A stretch of DNA of 39,426 bases from Bryobacterales bacterium (GCA_028819255.1 JAPPMB010000007.1:1-39426), one strand, 5' to 3'. Positions 9,373 to 17,660 are shown, numbered from the stretch's first letter. The notes: a model not told the origin generated them from the letters alone. Translations and numbers: made by a program.

Positions 9373-10265
9373 TCCTTCGAACCTTGTGCCGTGGGACAGT
9401 CCAGCATAGCCCCGGTCAAGCGAGAGTGCGTGGCTAGTTCGGCTGATCCGTCGCGGGTGAGGTGTTGCACGCCCCGGAGTTCGCACGGGGTCGCGGGAAT
9501 CGGCAAGTTCGGAACCTGGCGGAGCCCGTGGTCGGTAGCGGACTATGCGGAAGCGAGCGGCGGCTTCTCGCGAGCGAGGGAGTGAGGGAGCGACGCAGTT
9601 CGCTCCGACCCGCGGTTTCGTGACGGCCAAGACATTCGGACAGGCTTGCTCGGCCGACCGGGAGGATCCCAAAGCGCCTTGCCGCTCGGGGCGGGCCTTT
9701 CGACCGAAACGACAAAGTCCATTCCAAGAGCCTCTGTTGAAGGCCCACTCTGCAACCGGCTTCCCGACTCCCCGGCATGCGACGGCGGCTGATTGTCGCT
9801 GTTGCCTGCAGTCCAGTCCATTCCCGATTAGGACGGGATGCTCGGAGCCGCGATCGGGCAGGCAGGAGCATCACTTACGGGTGCAGCGGGCCGACAGCCA
9901 GATGACATGGTTCGGCCCAGTCTGACTCGTCCGCAAGCGCTGCCGGCTGCTTCGCGAGTTCACCTGGGCGCCAGCCGACACGGTCTCGCACCAGTAGTGT
10001 CCGTCCTTCGTGGGGAATCTCGCGCGCTGGTCTCAGTCGTTGGACCCGCCGCGTCACACGTCCGAGGACCGGTTGCGCCCGGACCTCGGCGACAGCGAGC
10101 AGGTCCATCCACGCAGTGCGAGAAGCGGTGGCCGTCCCTCCGATCCCGAGGCTTGCAGCCAGAAACTTCGAAGGCTCTGCTTCCTGGCCCGGAGCGGCCC
10201 GTGTCCGATGACCGACGGGACCGCGCCGGCCCGCAGTCTCCGCCGCCTCTCGGCCGGCAGCCACT
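9373..10265. other. long intergenic region (893 bp) without a recognisable gene
   Basis: This sits between the start of the second NHL gene and the decayed third copy. Open frames on both strands are Arg/Pro/Ser-rich with no recognisable motif and look like high-GC chance ORFs. It probably contains the promoter of the 6550-9372 gene and the downstream remains of the third copy. Confidence 0.5.
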
Positions 10266-10620
10266 CGATCGCGATCGCCGCGGCATTGGACACCAGGCAG
10301 TCGCCAGTTCCCGTCACTTGGACTCCGCGGTTCCGAATCGACCCCGGAATGGGTTCGACCACCAGCTCGTCAACGCCGTGGGAGCCGGTCGAGGGCCCCG
10401 AAGACTGAACCCTCACATGTCTGTCTCAAATCCTGAGGGTTGGCGACCGGTCGCCGCTTCACGTGCCCGTGCCTCAGAGAGGGAGGTGATCCGGGCTGAT
10501 GTCCGAGTGCGTCTCGAGGGGAACAGCGACACGTCGCCGCAGGTCCGCTGCCATTCATCCACACCTGCACATTGCGCGTAGGGTCACAAGGCCGTCAAGG
10601 GAATCAGCAATCGGCAGCGC
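10266..10620 (-). pseudogene. decayed C-terminus of a third NHL/TIGR03437 paralogue
   Basis: Read on the minus strand from about 10620, one frame gives a recognisable but broken copy of the C-terminal domain of the two neighbouring NHL proteins. Segments align in order: RRRVAVPLE (sisters: RRHVAVPLD), then a stop, GTGT, stop, SGDRSPTLRI, stop, DRHVRVQSSGPSTG (sister: GRHVAVRSSGPATG). Then SHGVDELVVEPIPGSIRNRG (sister: FHGVDELVVGPIPRSIRNRS) and VSNAAAIAIE at the natural end. At least four in-frame stops interrupt it and no propeller remains. It lies directly behind the promoter of the TonB receptor gene, which may have been created by the deletion. Confidence 0.8.
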
Positions 10621-10639
10621 GGTCGCACGGTCTGGCGGC

Positions 10640-10668
10640 TTGACAGACGGGCGAGGCTGTAGTGCAAT
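10640..10668 (+). promoter_or_regulatory. sigma70-type promoter for the TonB-dependent receptor
   Basis: A perfect -35 box TTGACA (10640-10645), a 17-bp spacer, and a -10 box TGCAAT (10663-10668, 4 of 6 matches). The predicted transcription start is near 10675, just before the first leader hairpin. The only gene downstream is the receptor at 10757. Confidence 0.55.
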
Positions 10669-10675
10669 TAGGACG

Positions 10676-10720
10676 CCTCGACTGCGGGACTCCGAAGTCG
10701 AGGGAAAGGGGAAAGTCCCC
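10676..10720 (+). promoter_or_regulatory. two hairpins in the receptor mRNA leader
   Basis: Stem 1 pairs CCTCGACT (10676-10683) with AGTCGAGG (10696-10703), 8 bp perfect. Stem 2 pairs GGGGA (10708-10712) with TCCCC (10716-10720) around a 3-nt loop. They begin where the transcript is predicted to start and end 15 nt before the AAGGAAAGGA ribosome-binding site (10735-10744). No known riboswitch consensus was recognised; mRNA stabilisation at the 5' end is the simplest reading. Confidence 0.5.
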
Positions 10721-10756
10721 TGACTGGGTATTGAAAGGAAAGGATTGGTTCAACAC

Positions 10757-13700
10757 ATGCAATCGAATCGAATCGGTTTCTGGTCCGTCTGGGCCGTTGC
10801 ACTATGTCTGGCCGCGCTGGTTCTCCAGCCGGCCTTGGAAGCGCAGGTGACGACCGCGACAGTGTACGGTCGCGTGGTCGACCCCTCGGGGGCGGTCATC
10901 CCGGATGCGAGCGTCGCCGCATCGAATGAGGGGACCGGCGCCGAGATTTCCACGGTGACGGGCGCTGGAGGAGAGTTCACGATCGCGTTCCTGCCCGCCG
11001 GCACCTACACGCTTGCCATCACGGCAGAAGGATTCAAGTCCTATCTCGAGACGGGACTGACGCTGGCTTCCGGCCAGAGAACCAACCGCGACTACGGATT
11101 GGAACTCGGCGCGACGGCTGAGACCGTCACGGTCACGTCTGAGGCGCCGCTGATGAACACGGTGAACGCCGAGCAGGACATCGCGCTCAATCGGAACCAA
11201 GTCGCGGAGCTGCCGATGATCAATCGCGACATCACCGGCATCCTCACTCTGGGTACGGGCGCCTCGCTGACCGATGGCGGCTGGACCCTTTCGATCAACG
11301 GCCTTGCGCCTCGCGGATTCACCATGACCGTCGACGCCGTGGATGCCGTGCCGGACGCGGAATTCGCGGGCATGGCGCTCTACCAGAACTTCAACTTCAT
11401 CAAGGGCATCAGCGTCGAGGCGGTCCAGGAGGTCGAGACTTCGAAGAACATCTTCTCGGCCGAGACCAGCCACACAATCGCGGGGAACGTCAATCTGATC
11501 AGCAAAAGCGGCACGAACAGCGTGCACGGCAGCCTGTTCGAGATGTACCAGTCCGGCGGGCTCCATGCGAACAACTTCCTGGTCGGCCGGAAGGCCCCGT
11601 TGGTCTACCACCAGTACGGTGGCTCGATCGGCGGTCCGATCAAGAAGGATGAGCTGTTCTACTTCGCGACGTTCGAAGGCTATCGCTTCGGTGGCAAGAC
11701 TCCCGTACCAGGTGACGTCTGGTCAAGCGGCATGCGCCAGCGGATCTCGCAGGCGGTGCCCGGCGCGAGCGACTACCTTGCTCTCTGGCCCGAGCCGACC
11801 GAGCCCGATGGACCCAACCTGGATCCCAGCAATCCCGCCTGCGGGAACCTCCCTCCCAACACCCCGTGCCTGTCGCCGACGTCTTTCTGGGGCGGCCAGG
11901 GGGATGAGAGGCGCACAGACGACCACTTCGTCGGAAAGGCCGACTGGAACGCGTCGAGCAAGAACTTCATGACCTTCCGGTACGTCGGCGGCAGACCGCT
12001 CCGCCGGATTCCGCGCACGATGATCGGCAATGGGCGCCAGTGGGACGGCCAGAACCACAACGGCGCGGCCACGTGGACCAGCATCATCAGTCCGACGATG
12101 ACGTCAGAGACCCGCTGGGGCACCAACGTCAACGCGATCAACCGGCTCGATGTCGCCTTCGCGGCGAACAAGATCCCGTTCCTTCGCGGCTTCGGTCACC
12201 CGTCCGAACCTGGAGCGGAGGTCTTTGCGAAGGACGGCCACACTTCAACCCTGACTCAGAACTTCGCGAAGACGATGGGCAAGCACTCGATCAAGTTCGG
12301 CGGAATGTACCGCTACATGAGCGGCACGAGGGTCAACGAGGAAGTACCGGTCTACACGTACGAGACACAGGCGGACCTGCTCGCCAACAACATCACGTCT
12401 GCCCGCTTCATCTTTCCGCTGCAGAAGTTTCTCTGGACCCGCTGGTTCGTTGGCGGATTCTTCCAGGACGACATTCGACTAACACCGAAGTTCATGCTGA
12501 ATCTCGGAGCTCGCTGGGACTACGCCTCGGTCGTCCGTTCGAAACACGTGGATGGCAATGCGACCAACGTCTTCAATCGCGACGGGCCGTTTGGCCAGCC
12601 CGGGGCCTCTCTCCAGAATCAGGGCGCTCTGTTCCGTAGCCCTGACAATGCCTGGGACGCCTACCACAGGATGTTCTCGCCGCGAGTCAGCTTCGCCTAT
12701 ACGCTGGACGACGAAGGCAAGACGGTCATCCGTGGTGGTGCCGGCATCTTCTACATGCCGAACAACATGTTCTCTGGAGCCATCGAGATCCTCTCGAACG
12801 GTCCCGACGCACCCGTCGAGCTGACCGCTAACGAGCTGCTCGTCCGCGAGCTGGGCTTGGAGTACGGCGACCCCAACGAGGCGGCGCTTGCCGGTGCGCA
12901 ATCGACCGGCGTGATCTCAGGCAGTTCCGTGGATCCTCACCGGCGGCCGCCCTACAGCTTGCAGTACTCATTCGGAATCCAGCGCCAGCTGGACCGGTCG
13001 ACCGTCTGGGAGATCGGTTATGTGGGCAATCGAGGCGTGCGCATGATCTACAGCCCCGACTGGAATCGCGTCGTGGCGAACACAGGCGGTCTCAAAGTGA
13101 GCGAGGTCATGGGGCTGGACGGAAACTTTTCGCAGAACTTCCGCTACTACCAGAACGCTGACTCGACCGGGTACCACAGCATGCAGACGTCCTTGAAGCG
13201 TCGATTCGCCGATAGCTTTCAATACAACGTCAACTACACCTACGCTTGGAACTGGGCGCACTTCCGCGGCGACATGACTTGCTGCGGCAGAGGCCACAAC
13301 CCACAAAGTCTGTCGGATCTGAAAGCGAATCGCTCACCTAGCAACTACCACCTCCGCCACCGCTTCACCACGGACTTCTTCTGGGAGCTTCCAGGAAAGA
13401 ACCTGCAGGGCGCGGCGAAACACATCGCGGGCGGCTGGACGGTTGGCGGCATCTTGGAGCTTCGGACGGGTAACCCGATTGTCGTTCACAGTAGTACGAG
13501 CACCAATCCGGGAGCGCGGCCCGACATCCTCACCACGCACGAGCAGGCCGTCATGAGCAACTGGGGCCCAAACCAGCGCCAGTACTTGGTTCGCGACGCA
13601 TTCGCTCTACCCCCAACAGACGATAAGGGTGTGAATATACGGCCTGGCACGATTTCCAAGAATGCCATCTACGGGCCGGGATCGAAGAACATCGATTTCG

Positions 13701-13885
13701 TGTTGCAGAAGAACATCCGTGCTGGCGAGAGCCAGCGACTACAGCTGCGTATCGACTTCTACAACTTGTTCAACGCAGTCAACTTCACGAGCACTCAAGG
13801 AAATGCCCGTTCCGGAACCTTCGGTCTTCTGCGCCGGGTGGCCCCGCCGCGCCGGGTGCAGCTGATGATTCGGTACTCGTTCTAG
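10757..13885 (+). CDS. Oar-like TonB-dependent receptor with carboxypeptidase-regulatory N-terminal domain
   Basis: A 1042-aa outer-membrane protein. The ATG at 10757 is preferred over the in-frame TTG at 10745 because the Shine-Dalgarno AAGGAAAGGA (10735-10744) abuts the TTG. The signal peptide ends near QPALEAQ. Residues of about 25-110 form a CarboxypepD_reg-like Ig fold (VYGRVVDPSGAVIPDASV; FLPAGTYTLAITAEGFKS). A plug-like segment follows (VQEVETSKNIFSAETSHT; VNLISKSGTNSVHGSLFE), then a long beta-barrel ending MIRYSF with C-terminal Phe, the usual outer-membrane insertion signal. The family (Oar/SusC-like, greatly expanded in Acidobacteriota) takes up large substrates such as oligosaccharides or peptides; the substrate cannot be read here and no SusD partner is adjacent. 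It appears monocistronic, with its own promoter, leader and terminator. Confidence 0.9.
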   Translation: MQSNRIGFWSVWAVALCLAALVLQPALEAQVTTATVYGRVVDPSGAVIPDASVAASNEGTGAEISTVTGAGGEFTIAFLPAGTYTLAITAEGFKSYLETGLTLASGQRTNRDYGLELGATAETVTVTSEAPLMNTVNAEQDIALNRNQVAELPMINRDITGILTLGTGASLTDGGWTLSINGLAPRGFTMTVDAVDAVPDAEFAGMALYQNFNFIKGISVEAVQEVETSKNIFSAETSHTIAGNVNLISKSGTNSVHGSLFEMYQSGGLHANNFLVGRKAPLVYHQYGGSIGGPIKKDELFYFATFEGYRFGGKTPVPGDVWSSGMRQRISQAVPGASDYLALWPEPTEPDGPNLDPSNPACGNLPPNTPCLSPTSFWGGQGDERRTDDHFVGKADWNASSKNFMTFRYVGGRPLRRIPRTMIGNGRQWDGQNHNGAATWTSIISPTMTSETRWGTNVNAINRLDVAFAANKIPFLRGFGHPSEPGAEVFAKDGHTSTLTQNFAKTMGKHSIKFGGMYRYMSGTRVNEEVPVYTYETQADLLANNITSARFIFPLQKFLWTRWFVGGFFQDDIRLTPKFMLNLGARWDYASVVRSKHVDGNATNVFNRDGPFGQPGASLQNQGALFRSPDNAWDAYHRMFSPRVSFAYTLDDEGKTVIRGGAGIFYMPNNMFSGAIEILSNGPDAPVELTANELLVRELGLEYGDPNEAALAGAQSTGVISGSSVDPHRRPPYSLQYSFGIQRQLDRSTVWEIGYVGNRGVRMIYSPDWNRVVANTGGLKVSEVMGLDGNFSQNFRYYQNADSTGYHSMQTSLKRRFADSFQYNVNYTYAWNWAHFRGDMTCCGRGHNPQSLSDLKANRSPSNYHLRHRFTTDFFWELPGKNLQGAAKHIAGGWTVGGILELRTGNPIVVHSSTSTNPGARPDILTTHEQAVMSNWGPNQRQYLVRDAFALPPTDDKGVNIRPGTISKNAIYGPGSKNIDFVLQKNIRAGESQRLQLRIDFYNLFNAVNFTSTQGNARSGTFGLLRRVAPPRRVQLMIRYSF

Positions 13886-13905
13886 TTCCTCGTAATTCAC
13901 CAGGG

Positions 13906-13931
13906 AGGGGCCGACGATGGCGTCGGCCCCT
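13906..13931 (+). terminator. strong hairpin terminator after the TonB receptor gene
   Basis: Perfect 11-bp stem AGGGGCCGACG (13906-13916) / CGTCGGCCCCT (13921-13931) with an ATGG loop, 20 bp after the stop codon. The tail (ATTTCCC) is only weakly T-rich. Confidence 0.8.
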
Positions 13932-14070
13932 ATTTCCCTGCCGGGCAAACCGGTAGGGAGTGACGAAGTCCTTGGACCACCTGTGGGAGCTTGTTCCCTA
14001 GCTCTTGCGATTTCGCTCCCACGATCTATGCCTTCCGAGTGGCTCACAGCCACCAGAAACCCAATACTCG

Positions 14071-14303
14071 TTCGAGGCGCTCTGGAATAATCCGAAGCAG
14101 GCGCGCTTTACCGACGTCGCGAGAGTGATGCAACAAGTGCTTCGGCAATCCGCCGCAGACCTGAACCAGCCACAGGAGTCTACGGCACGCCTTGGCCGGG
14201 AGACCGACGAGTGAACATCCAGAACGCGAAGTGACGTGCGAAGGCGTGCCAGGTTTGGCAGGTCCTCAGGGCGATCGAGAAACCGGAGGTCCAGGGTGAT
14301 TGA
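14071..14303 (+). pseudogene. hicA: broken hicA toxin gene
   Basis: HicA toxins are small double-stranded-RNA-binding mRNA interferases. The remains are spread over three frames: ALWNNPKQARFTDVARV; then, one base shifted, CNKCFGNPPQT, stop, TSHR; then after another shift VYGTPWPGDRRVNIQNAK, stop, RAKACQVWQVLRAIEKPEVQ. SHR and the TPWPGD...VNIQ and QVLRAIEK motifs are typical of the family; the SHR His would be the catalytic histidine. There are at least two single-base frameshifts and two TGA codons (14162-14164 and 14232-14234), both where the family has Gly (GGA to TGA). The stop at 14301-14303 overlaps the hicB GTG start, as in live hicAB operons. The 5' limit is approximate. Confidence 0.75.
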
Positions 14304-14631
14304 CCGCTATTCGTATCGGATGACGTGGTCCGCGGAAGATGGCGAGTATCTGGGCCTTTGCTTGGAGTTTCGGTCTCTGAGCTGGCTGGCAGCAGACCCG
14401 GGCAGGGCATTCGACGGGATTCGAGATCCAGTGCAGGCAACTCTTAGAGACACGCGGAAGACTGGGGAGAAACCGCCAGAGCCCCTCCCAGATCGCACAT
14501 AGGGCAGTAAGTTTCTCGTGCGCCCCGAAACCCACCGCCGACTCGTTCTACAGGCGGCGGAAGAGGGAGTGAGCCTGAATCGGCTTGTCAGTGAGCGGCT
14601 CTCCGAGCAGGCTCTGGGCAAGCGGCGTTGA
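14296..14631 (+). pseudogene. hicB: hicB antitoxin gene with an in-frame amber codon
   Basis: A GTG start at 14296 with a GGAGGT Shine-Dalgarno (14285-14290) gives a HicB antitoxin N-terminus (RYSYRMTWSAEDGEYLGLCL; SLSWLAADPGRAFDGI; EKPPEPLPDR). A TAG at 14500-14502 interrupts it where the family has the Tyr of YSGK. The same frame then continues with the ribbon-helix-helix part (KFLVRPETHRRLVLQAAEEG; VSLNRLVSERL) to TGA at 14629-14631. The whole frame is 111 codons plus stop, about normal HicB length, apart from roughly two residues missing around VRPETH. Without readthrough only the 68-residue toxin-binding half would be made, without the DNA-binding half. With hicA also broken, the module is almost certainly dead. 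Confidence 0.82.
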
Positions 14632-14708
14632 AGTCTAGGCACCGTCGCCAAGACAAAGTCGACGGTTCTTGCTGTTGCTCTGGCACTCTGTACGGGATGG
14701 GCACGCAG

Positions 14709-15110
14709 TTGCAGAGGACCAAGGCGAGATTCGACGCGATCCAGTAGGTACTTGACGAATGGTACCGCAGGCTATGGGCCCGTGCGGAGGCGAGGGCGAT
14801 CGGCCACGGTTCTCGGGGGCGACAGAGATTTCGCGCGACACTGAGCGCGCCGGGCACCCATGGTCACGCGATGAGCGGGCGCAGCGTGGCCCCTGCCGCA
14901 CTGGCTGGGCTAGAGCCTACAGACGAACTGCAAGCCGCAAGAGCCGGGAGAGGCAGCAGCATCCGGACCGGGACGCACAGTTCCAGCACACCTGCCGGAC
15001 AGCGCAGGAGTTCCAAGGCCGGGGCCAGGCGGTCGGCGCGGCGGATGCCAGGATTCTCGGAGCTCCGCAAATCTTGGAATCCAGACCAATGATGGATTGA
15101 TGTGCTAGCG
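14709..15110 (+). pseudogene. decayed ISAzo13-family transposase remnant
   Basis: From 14709 the plus strand reads RTKARFDAIQ, stop (14745-14747), VLDEWYRRLWARAEARAIGHG. That is a close match to the N-terminus of ISAzo13-family transposases (consensus of the type ARFaaLaPvLDERqRRLWAAaEArAlGhGG). Later pieces sit in other frames: ATEISRDT, ASRKSRERQQHPD, then HTCRTAQEFQGRGQAVG and ILG/SELRKS near 15050-15090, in family order (RKS, WTCKSTRQLA, RLL.ELG). Only about 400 of some 1200 bp remain, so it is heavily deleted as well as frameshifted. No terminal inverted repeats were recognised. It lies exactly between the dead hicAB and vapBC modules. Confidence 0.65.
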
Positions 15111-15118
15111 TCAGATGC

Positions 15119-15361
15119 GTGCGCACGACCATCAACCTCGACGACGATGTCCTCCTCGTCGCCAAGGGTATTGCGCGTCGCGACGGGACCAGCATCGGAG
15201 CGGTGATCTCGGAACTGGCCCGCAAGGCGTTGAATGGTGATCCCTGCGATGGGACGGGCGACGCGCAAGAAAGCTTCTACGGGTTCTGTCCTCTTCCCAA
15301 GCGAGGCAGGCCGGTCACTAACGACCAGATCAATCGGCTACGCGAACACGGCCTTTACTAG
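15119..15361 (+). CDS. vapB: VapB-type ribbon-helix-helix antitoxin
   Basis: An 80-aa protein starting with GTG at 15119: MRTTINLDDDVLLVAKGIAR, then SIGAVISELARKAL, the ribbon-helix-helix DNA-binding fold of VapB antitoxins. The C-terminal tail (FYGFCPLPKRGRPVTN) is the toxin-binding part. VapB neutralises the VapC PIN-domain ribonuclease and represses its own operon. The stop codon directly abuts the vapC remnant, as in intact operons. No convincing Shine-Dalgarno is visible, and upstream DNA is transposase debris, so expression is uncertain. This is the only intact frame among the small modules between 14.0 and 15.8 kb. Confidence 0.78.
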   Translation: MRTTINLDDDVLLVAKGIARRDGTSIGAVISELARKALNGDPCDGTGDAQESFYGFCPLPKRGRPVTNDQINRLREHGLY

Positions 15362-15779
15362 TCGGACGCTACTTCCTCGTGTTCCTCGTGCGTGCGTTGC
15401 TAGCATCAGCTTCCCCGTGGCCCTTCTCGATCGCGACCACATTCACCACGAGCAGGGCCGGCGATGCTTCGAGCGGGCATTCGAGCATGGCTGGGCGTCT
15501 CGCGCCACAATAACGGCTGCATCCGTGTCCCCTGGCAGGGCAGTCCAGTTGCTCTCGATGGCGACATCAGCCCCGCACCACGAGTATCGGCGCAGCGAAA
15601 TAGCCGTCCACGACGAGACGATCCTTAGCCACTCTCGCATCCATGGCCCCAGGCAGATCACTGACGTCCATCTGCTCGGCTTGGCGGCGCACTACGGCGG
15701 GCGCCTCGTCACCCTTGACCGGACAATCGCTCTCTCAGCCATTGGGACTGCGGGTCCAAGCAACCTCGTGGTGCTGTGA
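15362..15779 (+). pseudogene. vapC: frameshifted vapC (PIN-domain toxin)
   Basis: VapC toxins are PIN-domain ribonucleases. The gene is in pieces: VGRYFLV at the start, then in another frame VALLDRDHIHHEQGRRCFER and EHGWAS. NGCIRVPWQGSPVAL follows in a third frame, and finally HSRIHGPRQITDVHLLGLAAHYGGRLVTLDRTIALSA to the stop at 15777-15779. The DxN segment that carries the first catalytic Asp of the PIN domain is replaced by unrelated residues, while the C-terminal ITDVhLL and GGRLVTLD segments survive. At least three frame changes are needed to read it through. An intact vapB next to a dead vapC is a common end stage of module decay. Confidence 0.72.
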
Positions 15780-16078
15780 AGAGCATTCATTGCCGGCGGG
15801 GCCACGAACCTCCGTGGCAAAGTACGGTGCGTTGCGCGGCTTGGATTCCGACAACGCGCCGGCGTGCGTTGAGCAGGAAAACAGACGTCAGGCGCACTGA
15901 TCGAGCCGGTCTCAGGCCGTGAGGCTGTCTGTCGCTACCGGCAGTGCATGCCGTCTGACGAAGGTGGCGTAGCCATGACTTGAGGAGGGAGCCAGCCTAC
16001 GTTTGGCAGCGTGGGCCGCAAGGGACTGCGCAGGGAACGCCTCCAGCGGCACTGGCTCGCGTGCGCCATAATCGTCCC
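15780..16078. other. intergenic region, nothing recognised
   Basis: Holds one 6-bp hairpin, GCCACG (15801-15806) / CGTGGC (15813-15818), without a T-tract. No promoter match was convincing for the amidohydrolase downstream. Confidence 0.4.
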
Positions 16079-17533
16079 GTGACCCGGCTCCTTGTGCTTC
16101 TCGTCCTTGCCTGCATCATGGCCGGCGCGCAGGTGCCGTTCGACATCGTCGTCAGCGGCGGGCAGGTCATCGATCCCGAATCCGGCCTGAACGATACGCG
16201 CAACGTGGGAATCGTTGCCGGGAGGGTCGTAGCCGTCAGCCAGGACCGGCTCGAGGGCGAACGCGTCATTGACGCGTCCGGCATGGTCGTGGCGCCGGGA
16301 TTCATCGACCTGCACCAGCACGGACAGAGCCCGGCCAACTACGATGCGCAGATCCGAGACGGCATCACGACTTCCCTGGAGCTCGAGATCGGCGTCGAGG
16401 ACATCGACGCGTGGTACGCGGACCGGCAAGGCAAGGCGCTTGTGAACTACGGCGCGAGCATCTCCCATCCGTATTCGCGGCAAATGGCGATGCTGGGCTA
16501 CAACCCCGGTCTTGCAGGTGAGTCCCTCGCGACCGGGCTGAGCGAGAAACAGATGTTCGCCCTGAAGCGTCGGATCGAGCGGGGCCTGGAGCAGGGCGCG
16601 GTGGCCGTCGGATTCGGGCTCGCCTACTCCCCTGGAGCGACGCGAGAGGAGATCGTCGAGATCTTCCGGATCGCGGCTGGGCACGGTGCGAGCTGCCATG
16701 TGCACATGCGCACGGATCACGAAACCCTGGCGAATCTCGAGGAAGTCATCGAAGCTGCACGTGAAACGGGAGCGCAAGCCCATGTGGTGCACATCAACAG
16801 CTCGGCCCGCGACAGGGTCCTCGACTATCTGGCGCGGATCGAGCAGGCCCAGGCTTCCGGGGTGGACATCACCACGGAGGCATACCCCTACAACCGCGGT
16901 TCCACGCTGATCCAGTCCCACCTGTTCAACGAGTGGGAGGAGTTCTCGGACGAGGAGCTGGCCGGGTTCATCTGGGTGGGGACGGGCGAGACGCTGACAA
17001 GGGAGACGTTTCCCGAGAGGCGTCGCGTCGGAGGCACCGTCATCACGCCGCCTTCTTACAGCGAGGAGAGTGTCCGGCGCGCGGTCGCGAGTCCGCTCGT
17101 GATGATCGCCAGCGATGGCATGTGGCTCAGCGGCGGTCGCGCTCATCCACGCTCATTCGGAACCTACTCGAGGGTCCTGGGGCGATTCGTGCGCGACCAG
17201 GGCGCGCTGACACTGCCCGAAGCGATCCGAAAGATGACACTGATGCCAGCCCAGCGCCTCGAGCGGAGAATTCCGGCGATGCGGAACAAGGGCCGACTGC
17301 GAGCGGGAGCGGACGCGGACATCGTCGTGTTCGACCCGCGGACGGTCATGGACCGCGGAACCTACTCGGATCCGGCCCAGAGCCCGGCGGGCATCGCTCA
17401 CGTCATCGTGAACGGAGTGCTGGCGCTGGAGAACGGCGAGGTCTCTCGGGACCGCCGACCAGGGCGGGCCGTCCGCGCCGAGAGATCCTACCCGTTCGCG
17501 CCGGGGACAACCTGGAGCAGACCGGGCCAGTAG
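16079..17533 (+). CDS. exported amidohydrolase, N-acyl-D-amino-acid deacylase-like
   Basis: A 484-aa metal-dependent hydrolase of the amidohydrolase superfamily, closest by eye to N-acyl-D-amino-acid deacylases, which release D-amino acids from N-acylated forms. The GTG at 16079 gives VTRLLVLLVLACIMAGAQ, a signal peptide; the in-frame ATG at 15980 would add 33 unrelated residues. An N-terminal beta-sandwich strand (DIVVSGGQVIDPESGL) precedes the metal motif GFIDLHQHGQ (His79 and His81). Further active-site-like segments are ITTSLELEIG, SCHVHMRTDH, AHVVHINSSA and IASDGMW, in family order. The C-terminus has the usual GRLRAGADADIVVFDP strand returning to the sandwich. D-specificity and the acyl group cannot be decided from sequence alone. 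Export suggests a periplasmic substrate such as peptidoglycan-derived or lipid-linked N-acyl amino acids. Confidence 0.83.
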   Translation: MTRLLVLLVLACIMAGAQVPFDIVVSGGQVIDPESGLNDTRNVGIVAGRVVAVSQDRLEGERVIDASGMVVAPGFIDLHQHGQSPANYDAQIRDGITTSLELEIGVEDIDAWYADRQGKALVNYGASISHPYSRQMAMLGYNPGLAGESLATGLSEKQMFALKRRIERGLEQGAVAVGFGLAYSPGATREEIVEIFRIAAGHGASCHVHMRTDHETLANLEEVIEAARETGAQAHVVHINSSARDRVLDYLARIEQAQASGVDITTEAYPYNRGSTLIQSHLFNEWEEFSDEELAGFIWVGTGETLTRETFPERRRVGGTVITPPSYSEESVRRAVASPLVMIASDGMWLSGGRAHPRSFGTYSRVLGRFVRDQGALTLPEAIRKMTLMPAQRLERRIPAMRNKGRLRAGADADIVVFDPRTVMDRGTYSDPAQSPAGIAHVIVNGVLALENGEVSRDRRPGRAVRAERSYPFAPGTTWSRPGQ

Positions 17534-17584
17534 CCGGAGAAGGCCCGACATGGCCGGGCTGCCGTGTCGAGCTCGACCTGGGGA

Positions 17585-17660
17585 TGGTGAGGCGGCTGGG
17601 AATCGAACCCAGGACCCACGGCTTAAAAGGCCGTTGCTCTACCAACTGAGCTACCGCCCC
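17585..17660 (-). tRNA. tRNA-Lys(UUU)
   Basis: A complete cloverleaf on the minus strand: acceptor GGGGCGG (5' end at 17660) pairs with CCGCCTC (17589-17595); D-arm GCTC/GAGC; anticodon stem ACGGC/GCCGT around loop CTTTTAA, so anticodon TTT; T-arm with TTCGATT. The 3' CCA is encoded (17585-17587). It lies between two plus-strand genes, on the other strand. Confidence 0.97.

Noticed and set aside
9838..10581. 247-residue plus-strand frame
   Set aside because: No motif; it lies opposite the decayed NHL/TIGR03437 remnant, whose homology is on the minus strand.
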